Of a stretch of 14,908 bases of DNA, positions 9,094-14,908 are shown one piece after another. The notes under the pieces were generated by a model that saw only the letters and a list, made by a program, of their open reading frames with translations, did not search any database and was not told where the DNA came from. Each line of letters begins with the position of its first letter. The stretch's first letter is position 1. This DNA comes from Xanthobacteraceae bacterium (GTDB lineage: Bacteria; Pseudomonadota; Alphaproteobacteria; Rhizobiales; Xanthobacteraceae), in assembly GCA_030036975.1 (NCBI GenBank), contig JASHSE010000156.1, positions 1-14,908 on the forward strand, read 5' to 3'. The translations under genes and the position numbers were made by a program.

Positions 9094-9369
9094 TCAACCC
9101 TTTTTGCTCCGGCGAAAAAGCTGAAAGCCGCGGGCCTTAATCGCTGCCTCGATCACATCGCGCGAAAGTTTGTACGGGGGCTCCCGGTTCGGCGCGATGG
9201 CGCCTACCGCACGCCAAGGCTTGAACTGGTCCGGTAATTGGAGGCCGGCCAGATCGCCGCTAAACGCACCGAGATCGGGCTTTGCCTCGGATTTGAAGAT
9301 AAAAATCCGCATCGCGGCGCCTGAGTTTGCTGCGAGGTTTTCGTTACTCTGGGGCGCATCATCAGCCAT
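9094..9369 (-). CDS. Small conserved protein of unknown function, downstream of infA
   Basis: A 91-residue protein with core MRIFIFKSEAKPDLGAFSGD followed by LAGLQLPDQFKPW...PPYKLSRDVIEAAIKARGFQLFR. I recall short proteins starting MRIFIFKS in Bradyrhizobium-type genomes, without a known role. The ATG at 9369 is 6 nt past the infA stop and has GGTGA 6 nt upstream, matching the 16S anti-SD, so I chose it. An internal ATG at 9312 (MRIFIFKS) is the alternative and better fits remembered homologues. No membrane segment or catalytic motif is visible. Close coupling suggests co-expression with infA and the DEAD-box helicase. Confidence 0.75.
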   Translation of the reverse strand: MADDAPQSNENLAANSGAAMRIFIFKSEAKPDLGAFSGDLAGLQLPDQFKPWRAVGAIAPNREPPYKLSRDVIEAAIKARGFQLFRRSKKG

Positions 9370-9375
9370 TGGCTG

Positions 9376-9651
9376 TCACCGCCGCCGGAATTGCTGACGC
9401 TGCGGCGGACGGCTTAGCGATCCGGCGCGCTCTTCCTTGTGGCGGAATATCAATCGCCCTTTTTCCAAATCGTAGGGTGATACTTCAACCGTCACGCGAT
9501 CCCCGGCCAGGGTCTTGATCCGATTCTTTTTCATTCGCCCGGCGGTGTAAGCGACGAGCTGATGGCCGTTGTCGAGCTGAACGCGATAGCGGGCGTCGGG
9601 CAATACCTCGGTGACGAGCCCTTCGAACTGCAACAATTCTTCCTTGGGCAC
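9376..9651 (-). CDS. infA: Translation initiation factor IF-1 with basic C-terminal tail
   Basis: IF-1 binds the ribosomal A site on the 30S subunit during initiation. The S1-type OB fold covers residues 1-72 (VPKEELLQFEGLVTEVLPDA, then RMKKNRIKTLAGDRVTVEVSPYDLEKGRLIFR). It is followed by a tail of about 19 residues rich in Arg, Gln and Pro ending RQQFRRR; standard IF-1 is about 72 residues. Start is GTG 9651 with AAGGA 7 nt upstream. That GTG lies 1 nt after the helicase stop codon, so translation is probably coupled. It looks like the accessory, cold-shock-linked IF-1 copy of Rhizobiales rather than the housekeeping one, an inference from the tail and context. Confidence 0.92.
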   Translation of the reverse strand: MPKEELLQFEGLVTEVLPDARYRVQLDNGHQLVAYTAGRMKKNRIKTLAGDRVTVEVSPYDLEKGRLIFRHKEERAGSLSRPPQRQQFRRR

Positions 9652-9652
9652 G

Positions 9653-11068
9653 TCACGTTCCTTTTGAATGGCCGGCCAAACCCTGCCCGCGTGGAGCATG
9701 GTCGCGCTCCAGCCTGGCTGTGCGGTGTATGAAGGCAACGGAATCGATACCGCGCGGCGCCTCGTTGGGCCGGCCATGGCGACTTTGCTTACGCGCCGGA
9801 CCAGTTCGGTCCTTGCGCCGCCGCTTGGCATTGACGGCTGGCTTGGCAAAGGCGCTCGCTGGGGAAAGCGCCGACCGTTGATTGGCGCGTCCGTCGCTCG
9901 CCGGAATAGTCATGCGAATAAGCTTCTCGATATCGCGCAGGAAGGCCACTTCTTCGTGGTCGCATAGCGAGATCGCCACACCTTCCGCGCCCGCGCGCGC
10001 CGTCCGGCCGATCCGATGCACGTAGGTTTCCGGCACGTTTGGCAGATCGAAATTCACGACGTGGCTGATGCCATCGACATCGATGCCGCGTGCCGCAATG
10101 TCGGTGGCAACGAGGGTCCTGACTTCGCCTTTACGAAAGGCCCCGAGCACGCGTTCGCGTTGATTTTGCGATTTGTTGCCGTGAATCGCGGCGGCGTCGA
10201 TGCCAGCCCGGATCAAGCCGCGCGCAATCTTATCGGCGCCATGCTTGGTCCTGGCGAAGATCAGGGCGCGGTCAATCGTTTCACGCCGCAACACGTCGAT
10301 CAGCATTGCCGGCTTTCCGGCGCGATCGGTGCGAATAATGCGCTGCTCGACGCGATCGACCGTCGAGGCGACCGGCGCTACTGCGACCTTGATCGGGTCG
10401 CGCAGCATATGCGCGGCGAGTTCGGCGATGGCGCGCGGCATGGTCGCAGAAAACATCAGCGTCTGCCGCTGGACTGGAAGCTTGGCGACGATCTTACGGA
10501 GGTCGTGGATAAACCCCATGTCGAGCATCCGGTCGGCCTCGTCGAGCACGAGGCATTCGACCTCGCCCAATCGAAGCGCATCGCTTTTGACGAGATCGAG
10601 CAACCGGCCGGGCGTGGCGACGAGAACATCCACACCGTTAAGCAGCGTGCGAACCTGGGTGCCCATCGCTACGCCGCCGATCGCCAGCGCGGCTCTCACG
10701 CGCAGGTGACGGCCATAAGTGCGGAAGCTATCGAGGATTTGGCCTGACAACTCGCGCGTCGGGCTGAGCACTAGGATGCGGCAGCTCTTCCGCGCCGTCA
10801 GACGCGGGCTCGCGGCGAGACGATGCAGGATTGGCAGCGCGAACGCCGCGGTCTTGCCGGTTCCGGTTTGGGCAATTCCGATCAGGTCGCGGCCCGACAT
10901 GACGATCGGAATCGTCTGCGCCTGGATCGGAGTCGGGGTGAGGTATTTTTCGTCGGCGAGGGCGCGTTTAATCGCGTCGTTGAGCGTAAAGTCGTGAAAG
11001 GAGGCCAATGAAGAAGCTTTCTTGCGTGCGCGTTGCACAGCCGCTACGCGATAAGCAGCGGCCGGCAC
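9653..11068 (-). CDS. DEAD-box RNA helicase (RhlE-like)
   Basis: An ATP-dependent RNA helicase of 471 residues. The Q motif is near 43-51 (TPTPIQAQT), motif I AQTGTGKT at 66-73, Ia PTREL near 103, Ib TPGR at 152-155, DEAD at 176-179, SAT at 207-209, and HRIGRTAR at 351-358. A basic tail from about residue 395 (AKRRRKDRTGPARKQSRHGR) should help RNA binding. The start is uncertain: GTG 11068 gives the longest form, but family members usually begin near SFHDF, which would fit the TTG at 11008; neither has a good ribosome-binding site. The gene is followed after 1 nt by infA. With csp nearby, a cold-shock role in RNA unwinding is likely. Confidence 0.92.
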   Translation of the reverse strand: MPAAAYRVAAVQRARKKASSLASFHDFTLNDAIKRALADEKYLTPTPIQAQTIPIVMSGRDLIGIAQTGTGKTAAFALPILHRLAASPRLTARKSCRILVLSPTRELSGQILDSFRTYGRHLRVRAALAIGGVAMGTQVRTLLNGVDVLVATPGRLLDLVKSDALRLGEVECLVLDEADRMLDMGFIHDLRKIVAKLPVQRQTLMFSATMPRAIAELAAHMLRDPIKVAVAPVASTVDRVEQRIIRTDRAGKPAMLIDVLRRETIDRALIFARTKHGADKIARGLIRAGIDAAAIHGNKSQNQRERVLGAFRKGEVRTLVATDIAARGIDVDGISHVVNFDLPNVPETYVHRIGRTARAGAEGVAISLCDHEEVAFLRDIEKLIRMTIPASDGRANQRSALSPASAFAKPAVNAKRRRKDRTGPARKQSRHGRPNEAPRGIDSVAFIHRTARLERDHAPRGQGLAGHSKGT

Positions 11069-11110
11069 GGCGGGTGAAACAAGACATCCCGCGCGATCTG
11101 GGTTGCCAGT

Positions 11111-11165
11111 GAAATGAAAAGGCGAGCCAGGAGCCCTTTAAGGGGTCCCGAACACGCGGCTCGCC
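11111..11165 (-). terminator. Terminator between the 62-residue gene and the helicase gene
   Basis: On the minus strand GGCGAGCC (11165-11158) pairs perfectly with GGCTCGCC (11128-11121), enclosing an imperfect inner hairpin (GGGACCCC / AGGGCTCC), and is followed by TTTTCATTTC. It ends the upstream small gene about 58 nt past its stop, only some 45 nt before the longest helicase start. Confidence 0.6.
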
Positions 11166-11222
11166 GCCGGCCTGTTGGGCCATACAGACGATATGAGCTG
11201 TCGATGTGTTCGTTTCAAGGCA

Positions 11223-11411
11223 TTACACGGCTCGCTTTCTGTCAGCTGCCTCTTTGGCCAGTCGAAGTGCCCTCAGTCTCTCGGTTTTTTCACGTACTAA
11301 TCGGCTGTTGGCCTGATATTCCATCATGGCCTTTGCGCCCTCTTTGGCGCGCTCTTCCTTTTTGAAATTTGCTTCGGCACGGGATCGCGCCTCATCCGAT
11401 CTGGTGGTCAA
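11223..11411 (-). CDS. Small charged helical protein (62 residues), TTG start
   Basis: The predicted product runs from TTRSDEARSRAEANFKKEER to LRALRLAKEAADRKRAV, is almost wholly helical and charged, and has no membrane segment. I recall short Rhizobiales proteins of this type, often annotated only as hypothetical. The frame stays open to an ATG at 11444, but GAGGAG stands 6 nt before the TTG at 11411, a near-ideal ribosome-binding site, so I chose TTG. It precedes the helicase gene on the same strand but is separated from it by a terminator. Function is unknown. Confidence 0.7.
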   Translation of the reverse strand: MTTRSDEARSRAEANFKKEERAKEGAKAMMEYQANSRLVREKTERLRALRLAKEAADRKRAV

Positions 11412-11755
11412 TGTCGTCTCCTCGGTGAGTGGGGGGAACATCAATCTATTCGTACGTCCAGGAACCGCCGCCCTCAGCTCTATGTATGTTTCGATTAAGA
11501 ATCTTAAACCGGGCGGGCCGGGCCATGGGTCTTTGCGTCGCGGAAAATAGCGATCTCCAACAGCAGGATGGACCGAACTGCGAAGTGCCGCCCGGTCGCA
11601 GCGATGTCCGCTCGCCCCGGCACACGACGATCAGGCCGTCCCACGCAGCCTAACGAGCCGGACCCTTGAGGATCATCCCACGCGCGGACGATGAGGGCAC
11701 GGGAACGCTCGCTCGCTCCTGGACTGGCAGCCACGTCCCATGGCCCGGTGCTCCC
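11412..11755. other. Intergenic region upstream of the min operon
   Basis: About 340 bp with no convincing gene. It lies between the divergent 62-residue gene and minC. The only features seen are a perfect dyad TTAAGA-A-TCTTAA at 11495-11507, about 85 nt upstream of the small gene, and a GC-rich run after it. Short open frames on both strands lack ribosome-binding sites and family features. Confidence 0.5.
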
Positions 11756-11770
11756 TTAACCGATCGTTAA
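11756..11770. promoter_or_regulatory. CtrA-type box upstream of minC
   Basis: TTAA (11756-11759), seven bases, then TTAA (11767-11770) match exactly the TTAA-N7-TTAA consensus of CtrA, the alphaproteobacterial cell-cycle regulator. The site is about 60 nt before the minC start. A further TTAACC (11789-11794) and a perfect 12-bp palindrome ATCTGCGCAGAT (11775-11786) follow within 25 bp. CtrA is known to act on min genes in Sinorhizobium meliloti, which supports the reading. Confidence 0.6.
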
Positions 11771-11828
11771 CCATATCTGCGCAGATTGTTAACCAATCAA
11801 GAATCATCCGCAGAACGGAGAGGCGGAC

Positions 11829-12545
11829 GTGTCGGGCCTCATTCTTCAACGGCAATCGCTGACGTTTCGGGCGCGCTCGTACACCGCTTTCGTGTTCACC
11901 CCGCAGCCGCCGATTGCCGATTGGCTCGAAGTGCTCGACGCCACGCTGCAACGCTCCAAGGGCTTTTTCGCCGGCCATCCGGTTGCGCTCGATCTATCCG
12001 CGGCAGCGCTGTCGGCCGACGAGGTGGTGCAGCTCGTCGCCGATCTGCAAGCGCGCAATGTGCGCGTGCTCGGCATCGAAGGCAGCGATCTCAACGCCGG
12101 CGATGCCGTCCTGCCGCCGCTCTTGCGCGGCGGGCGCGTCCAGGATCTCGAACTGCCCGAACTTGGCGCCGCCGCCGAAGCTGCTCAGCCCGCGCCGGAG
12201 GCGAAGCAACAAGAGGCGGCTTCGCTCCTGATCGACAGCCCGGTGCGCTCGGGCCAATCGGTCGCATTCATCGAGGGCGATGTCACCGTGCTCGGTTCGG
12301 TTGCCTCGGGCGCCGAGATCATCGCCGGCGGCTCGATCCACATCTACGGCACGTTGCGCGGCCAGGCCATGGCGGGCGCCGCCGGCAGCCGCCGCGCCCG
12401 CATCTTCTGCCACCGTTTCGAGGCCGAGCTTCTGGCCATCGGCCCTTACTACAAGACGGCGGACGAAATCGAAGACAGCCTGCGCCGCGGACCGATCCAG
12501 GCCTGGCTCGACGGCAACACCCTTAAAATTTCACCGATGCACTAG
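11829..12545 (+). CDS. minC: Septum site-determining protein MinC
   Basis: MinC inhibits FtsZ polymerisation and is positioned by MinD. The 238-residue protein has the usual two parts. The N-terminal FtsZ-inhibiting domain is at about 1-105 (SLTFRARSYTAFVFTP...LDATLQRSKGFFAGHPVALD). A low-complexity Ala/Glu linker covers about 110-135. The C-terminal beta-helix MinD-binding domain covers about 136-230 (PVRSGQSVAFIEGDVTVLGS, VASGAEIIAGGSIHIYGTLRG). Start is GTG 11829 with GGAG 8 nt upstream. It is first in minC-minD-minE-parA-like, 19 nt before minD. A CtrA-type box lies in its promoter region. Confidence 0.95.
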   Translation: MSGLILQRQSLTFRARSYTAFVFTPQPPIADWLEVLDATLQRSKGFFAGHPVALDLSAAALSADEVVQLVADLQARNVRVLGIEGSDLNAGDAVLPPLLRGGRVQDLELPELGAAAEAAQPAPEAKQQEAASLLIDSPVRSGQSVAFIEGDVTVLGSVASGAEIIAGGSIHIYGTLRGQAMAGAAGSRRARIFCHRFEAELLAIGPYYKTADEIEDSLRRGPIQAWLDGNTLKISPMH

Positions 12546-12564
12546 AACGAGAAAGGTCGTAACG

Positions 12565-13395
12565 ATGAGCGAGCGGACATCGGCCCGCGTGGTGGTGGTG
12601 ACATCCGGCAAGGGTGGCGTTGGCAAGACCACATCGACGGCGGCGATCGGCGCCGCGCTCGCTCGTCTGGGCGACAAGGTCGTCGTCGTGGATTTCGACG
12701 TCGGCCTGCGCAACCTCGATCTGGTGCTCGGCGCCGAGCGGCGGGTCGTGTTCGACCTGATCAACGTCATCAACGGCGTCGCCAAGCTGCCGCAGGCCCT
12801 GATCCGCGACAAGCGGCTGGAGAACCTTTATCTGCTGCCGGCCTCGCAGACCCGCGACAAGGAGGCGCTGACCGAGGACGGCGTCGGCAAAGTCATCGGC
12901 GAACTGCGCGAGAAATTCGATTGGATCGTCTGCGACAGCCCGGCCGGCATCGAGCGCGGCGCCACGCTCGCCATGCGTCATGCCGACACCGCCATCATCG
13001 TCACCAATCCGGAAGTGTCGTCGGTGCGCGATTCCGACCGCATCATCGGCCTGCTCGACGCCAAGACCGAAAAAGCCGAGCGCGGCGAATGCATGGACAA
13101 GCATCTCTTGATCACCCGCTATCATCCGTGGCGCGCGGCGCGCGGCGAGATGCTGTCGATCGAGGACGTTCTGGAAATCCTGTCGGTGCCGTTGCTCGGC
13201 ATCATTCCGGAAAGCGAGGAAGTGCTGCGCGCTTCCAATCTCGGTTCGCCGGTGACGATCAATGCCGCGTTGAGCGCGCCGGCGCGGGCCTATTTCGACG
13301 CCACGCGGCGGCTCAAGGGCGAGCAGATCGCCATGGAAATACCGAGCGAAAGCCGGAGTCTCCTCACCAAGCTGTTCGGACGGAAGGCAGCATGA
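12565..13395 (+). CDS. minD: Septum site-determining ATPase MinD
   Basis: This membrane-associated ATPase recruits MinC and is cycled by MinE, keeping Z-ring assembly away from the poles. It has 276 residues. The deviant Walker A motif is GKGGVGKTTS at about 15-24, switch I region FDVGLRNLDLVLG near 50-62, and Walker B region IVCDSPAGIERGA near 118-130. The C-terminal amphipathic membrane anchor is SRSLLTKLFGRKAA. ATG 12565 has GAAAGG 8 nt upstream; the frame extends further 5' inside minC, but that part is not MinD-like. Its stop overlaps the minE start (ATGA). Confidence 0.97.
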   Translation: MSERTSARVVVVTSGKGGVGKTTSTAAIGAALARLGDKVVVVDFDVGLRNLDLVLGAERRVVFDLINVINGVAKLPQALIRDKRLENLYLLPASQTRDKEALTEDGVGKVIGELREKFDWIVCDSPAGIERGATLAMRHADTAIIVTNPEVSSVRDSDRIIGLLDAKTEKAERGECMDKHLLITRYHPWRAARGEMLSIEDVLEILSVPLLGIIPESEEVLRASNLGSPVTINAALSAPARAYFDATRRLKGEQIAMEIPSESRSLLTKLFGRKAA

Positions 13396-13718
13396 AGCTC
13401 TTCAACCTTTTCCGCAGCGGCGGCACCGCGCCCATTGCGCGCGAGCGCCTGCAAATCCTGCTCGCGCACGAACGCAGCGCGCGCTCCGAACCCGATCTGC
13501 TCGCCGTCCTGCGCGAGGAGATTCTCGCGGTGATCGGCCGCCACGTCGCGTTCGAGCCCGACAAGGTGCAGATCAAGCTCGACCGCGGCAAATCGGTTTC
13601 GACGCTCGCGGTCGACATCGAAATCCCGAATGGCAGCCGCGTCGGCGGCGTCGCGCCGCAATACCGTCGGCTCACGCTCGATGGCGGCGATTCATCTATG
13701 AATAAACAGGTGGCCTGA
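13392..13718 (+). CDS. minE: Cell division topological specificity factor MinE
   Basis: MinE stimulates MinD ATPase and displaces MinC. The 108-residue protein starts with MKLFNLFRSGGTAP, the amphipathic membrane-sensing segment, and continues with the MinD-interacting helix ARERLQILLAHERS (about 16-29). The C-terminal dimerisation domain covers about 36-90 (LREEILAVIGRHVAFEPDKV, QIKLDRGKSVSTLAVDIEIP). It is somewhat longer than E. coli MinE (88 residues) because of a C-terminal tail. The start overlaps the minD stop, and the stop overlaps the next start, so the genes are translationally coupled on both sides. Confidence 0.95.
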   Translation: MKLFNLFRSGGTAPIARERLQILLAHERSARSEPDLLAVLREEILAVIGRHVAFEPDKVQIKLDRGKSVSTLAVDIEIPNGSRVGGVAPQYRRLTLDGGDSSMNKQVA

Positions 13719-14410
13719 TGCGCAGCATCGCCTTTCTCACGCAAAAGGGCGGCACCGGCAAAACCACGCTGGCCGCATCGCTCGCAGTGGCGGCGGCAGT
13801 CAGCGGCGAGAAGGTGGTCGCGCTGGATCTCGATCCGCAGGGCTCGCTCGCCCGCTGGGGCGAGCGCCGCGCCGCCGCCAAGTGCAAGCATCGGGTCGTG
13901 GTCGAACCGCTGGAACGCGAACGCCTGCCGCGGCTTGCCGCCATTCTCGATGGCCTTGCCGGCGTCGGCTTCACGCTTGCGATTTTCGACATCGCCGGCG
14001 CCGACAATGCCGCCGTGCGCCTGGTCACCGATGCCGCGGATCTTTGCCTATTGCCGGCGCGGCCGAGCCGGCTCGACGTCGAAGCCACCGCGGCGACGTT
14101 CCGCGCCGTGTTTCTCGCCAAGCGCAAAGCGGCTTTCGTCCTCAATCAATGCCCGCCGAACTACCGCAGCCACCGGGCGAGCGAAGCCGCCAAAGGCTTG
14201 ACCGGCCTCGGCGTGCTCGCCGAGCCGCTGCTTTCGGCGCGCATGGATTATCAGGACGCGATCGCTGCCGGCCTTGGCGTCAGCGAATTCTCCGGCGACG
14301 GCCGTGCCGCCCGCGAAATCGCGATCCTATGGCAATGGGCGCGCGCGCAGCTTGCGGACGGCAAAGCTGCCGGTGTCGCCACCATGCCGGCGCGCCAGGC
14401 CGCAGCGTAA
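13718..14410 (+). CDS. ParA/MinD-superfamily ATPase coupled to minE, no ParB partner
   Basis: A 230-residue ParA-type ATPase. The deviant Walker A motif is KGGTGKTT at residues 10-17, with the signature first Lys at 10. The A' motif is VVALDLDPQGSLARW near 33-47, and a Walker B-like LAIFDIAGADN sits near 87-97. LPARPSRLDVEA and an FVLNQCPP segment (NQxP-like) follow. There is no helix-turn-helix extension and no MinD-type C-terminal membrane helix. The ATG overlaps the minE stop (ATGA at 13718-13721), so synthesis should be tied to MinE. No parB-like gene or parS-like site is visible. Relatives include orphan ParA proteins that place cellular cargo, and Agrobacterium VirC1. The cargo here is unknown; a role in division-site selection is an inference from position. 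Confidence 0.88.
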   Translation: MRSIAFLTQKGGTGKTTLAASLAVAAAVSGEKVVALDLDPQGSLARWGERRAAAKCKHRVVVEPLERERLPRLAAILDGLAGVGFTLAIFDIAGADNAAVRLVTDAADLCLLPARPSRLDVEATAATFRAVFLAKRKAAFVLNQCPPNYRSHRASEAAKGLTGLGVLAEPLLSARMDYQDAIAAGLGVSEFSGDGRAAREIAILWQWARAQLADGKAAGVATMPARQAAA

Positions 14411-14636
14411 GGTCACCTGGCGTCCGACGTGGAAAGGGATTAATCTTTCTTCGAGCTGCTCGCGGAACTTGCCGGCGTTCCGCCAATCAACGGCGGCCTT
14501 TGGTGCCTTCGGCGGGCAGCACTCACAATTAAGCATCGTTGGTCGATGGCTGATGAGGCCGCGGCGCCCATGCGCGCATCGACCTCATGCCACGGTCGCC
14601 GACCGGACGTCAGGTCGACGACACTGGAGCCGTGTG
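14411..14636. other. Intergenic region with no gene seen
   Basis: This 226-bp stretch after the ParA-like gene has lower and uneven GC. No clear terminator, tRNA or family-like frame was found. A minus-strand open frame starting at 14536 runs back into the ParA-like gene and lacks a supporting ribosome-binding site. Confidence 0.4.
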
Positions 14637-14741
14637 ATGCTGGTCGATATCGCTCTCGGGGTCATTCTCCTCGCCATGTTGGTGCTGGTGCCGGTGGGTT
14701 GCATCTTGACGCGATCGCCGCGAACGACCGATCCGGCCTAG
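14637..14741 (+). CDS. 34-residue single-pass membrane protein
   Basis: The predicted product starts MLVDIALGVILLAMLVLVPV, followed by GCILTRSPRTTDPA. One hydrophobic helix of about 20 residues is followed by a short polar tail. GGAG is 7 nt before the ATG; a GTG directly upstream is an alternative start. The cysteine after LVPVG is not in a convincing lipobox because -3 is proline. It is too short to assign to a family. The good ribosome-binding site and clean membrane helix support a real gene. Confidence 0.5.
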   Translation: MLVDIALGVILLAMLVLVPVGCILTRSPRTTDPA

Positions 14742-14856
14742 CGCCGGTTTGGGAATCCGAGAATTAAAGAAGACCTCGACCCGCGCTTCCGCAAGGGCGC
14801 CCGCAATCGTATGACGCGCATTGCGAACTGCCGAGCCGCACCGCGGAGGACGAGTC

Positions 14857-14908
14857 ATGACGGAAATTGCCAGGGCCGCGCCCGAACCGGCGCCGCCCAC
14901 GCTGCTGC
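14857..14908 (+). CDS. 5' end of an unidentified gene (partial, runs off the window)
   Basis: ATG 14857 is preceded by an excellent ribosome-binding site, GGAGGA at 14845-14850, 6 nt away. The visible codons give MTEIARAAPEPAPPTLL, an Ala/Pro-rich start that does not identify a family. The frame is open to the window edge. Confidence 0.55.
   Translation, partial: MTEIARAAPEPAPPTLL

Noticed and set aside
11429..11653. 74-codon plus-strand frame upstream of minC
   Set aside because: It has no ribosome-binding site, no family features and poor codon pattern compared with neighbours.
14327..14536. 69-codon minus-strand frame after the ParA-like gene
   Set aside because: Part of it is antisense to the ParA-like gene, there is no ribosome-binding site, and the cysteine-rich start did not match any family I know.

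Overview
The window looks like a chromosomal segment of an alphaproteobacterium, most likely a Hyphomicrobiales (Rhizobiales) member near Bradyrhizobium, Rhodopseudomonas or Pseudolabrys. This rests on high GC, protein family variants I recognise from that group (a second IF-1 with a basic tail beside a cold-shock DEAD-box helicase, a signal-less ModA-like protein, carB followed by greA), a CtrA-type box, and an inverted repeat of a style common in those genomes. The assignment is from memory of families, not from a search.

Layout. Positions 1-125 hold the 3' end of an unidentified gene. A 178-bp inverted-repeat element (131-308) separates it from msrB (minus strand, Tat-like signal). A cluster of reduced genes follows: a 43-codon remnant of an isoprenylcysteine methyltransferase-like gene, an intact ModA-like binding protein without a signal peptide, and a D-2-hydroxyacid dehydrogenase gene that has lost its NAD-binding core by an in-frame deletion. 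Between that gene and the next lies a candidate small RNA gene (about 2218-2353, minus strand). It has its own promoter, two hairpins with C/U-rich anti-Shine-Dalgarno-like loops, and a strong intrinsic terminator.

From 2488 to 8585 the minus strand carries carB, greA, trxB and a LysR regulator, in that order of transcription: pyrimidine/arginine precursor synthesis, transcript-cleavage factor, thioredoxin reductase, regulator. carB has an intrinsic terminator just upstream of its start codon, which suggests attenuation. A second block (8818-11411) is a cold-shock/RNA-metabolism neighbourhood: csp on the plus strand, facing a minus-strand set made of a small conserved gene, an RhlE-like DEAD-box helicase, infA and a 91-residue unknown protein. 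The last three are nearly contiguous (1 and 6 nt gaps).

From 11829 the plus strand carries minC-minD-minE, preceded by an exact TTAA-N7-TTAA CtrA-type box. A ParA-family ATPase gene starts inside the minE stop codon. No parB is visible, so this operon pairs the division-site system with a second, orphan Walker ATPase. The window ends with a 34-residue single-pass membrane protein and the first codons of another gene. No tRNA, rRNA, CRISPR array, transposase or prophage gene was seen. The strongest candidates for something undescribed are the small RNA and the MinCDE-ParA coupling.
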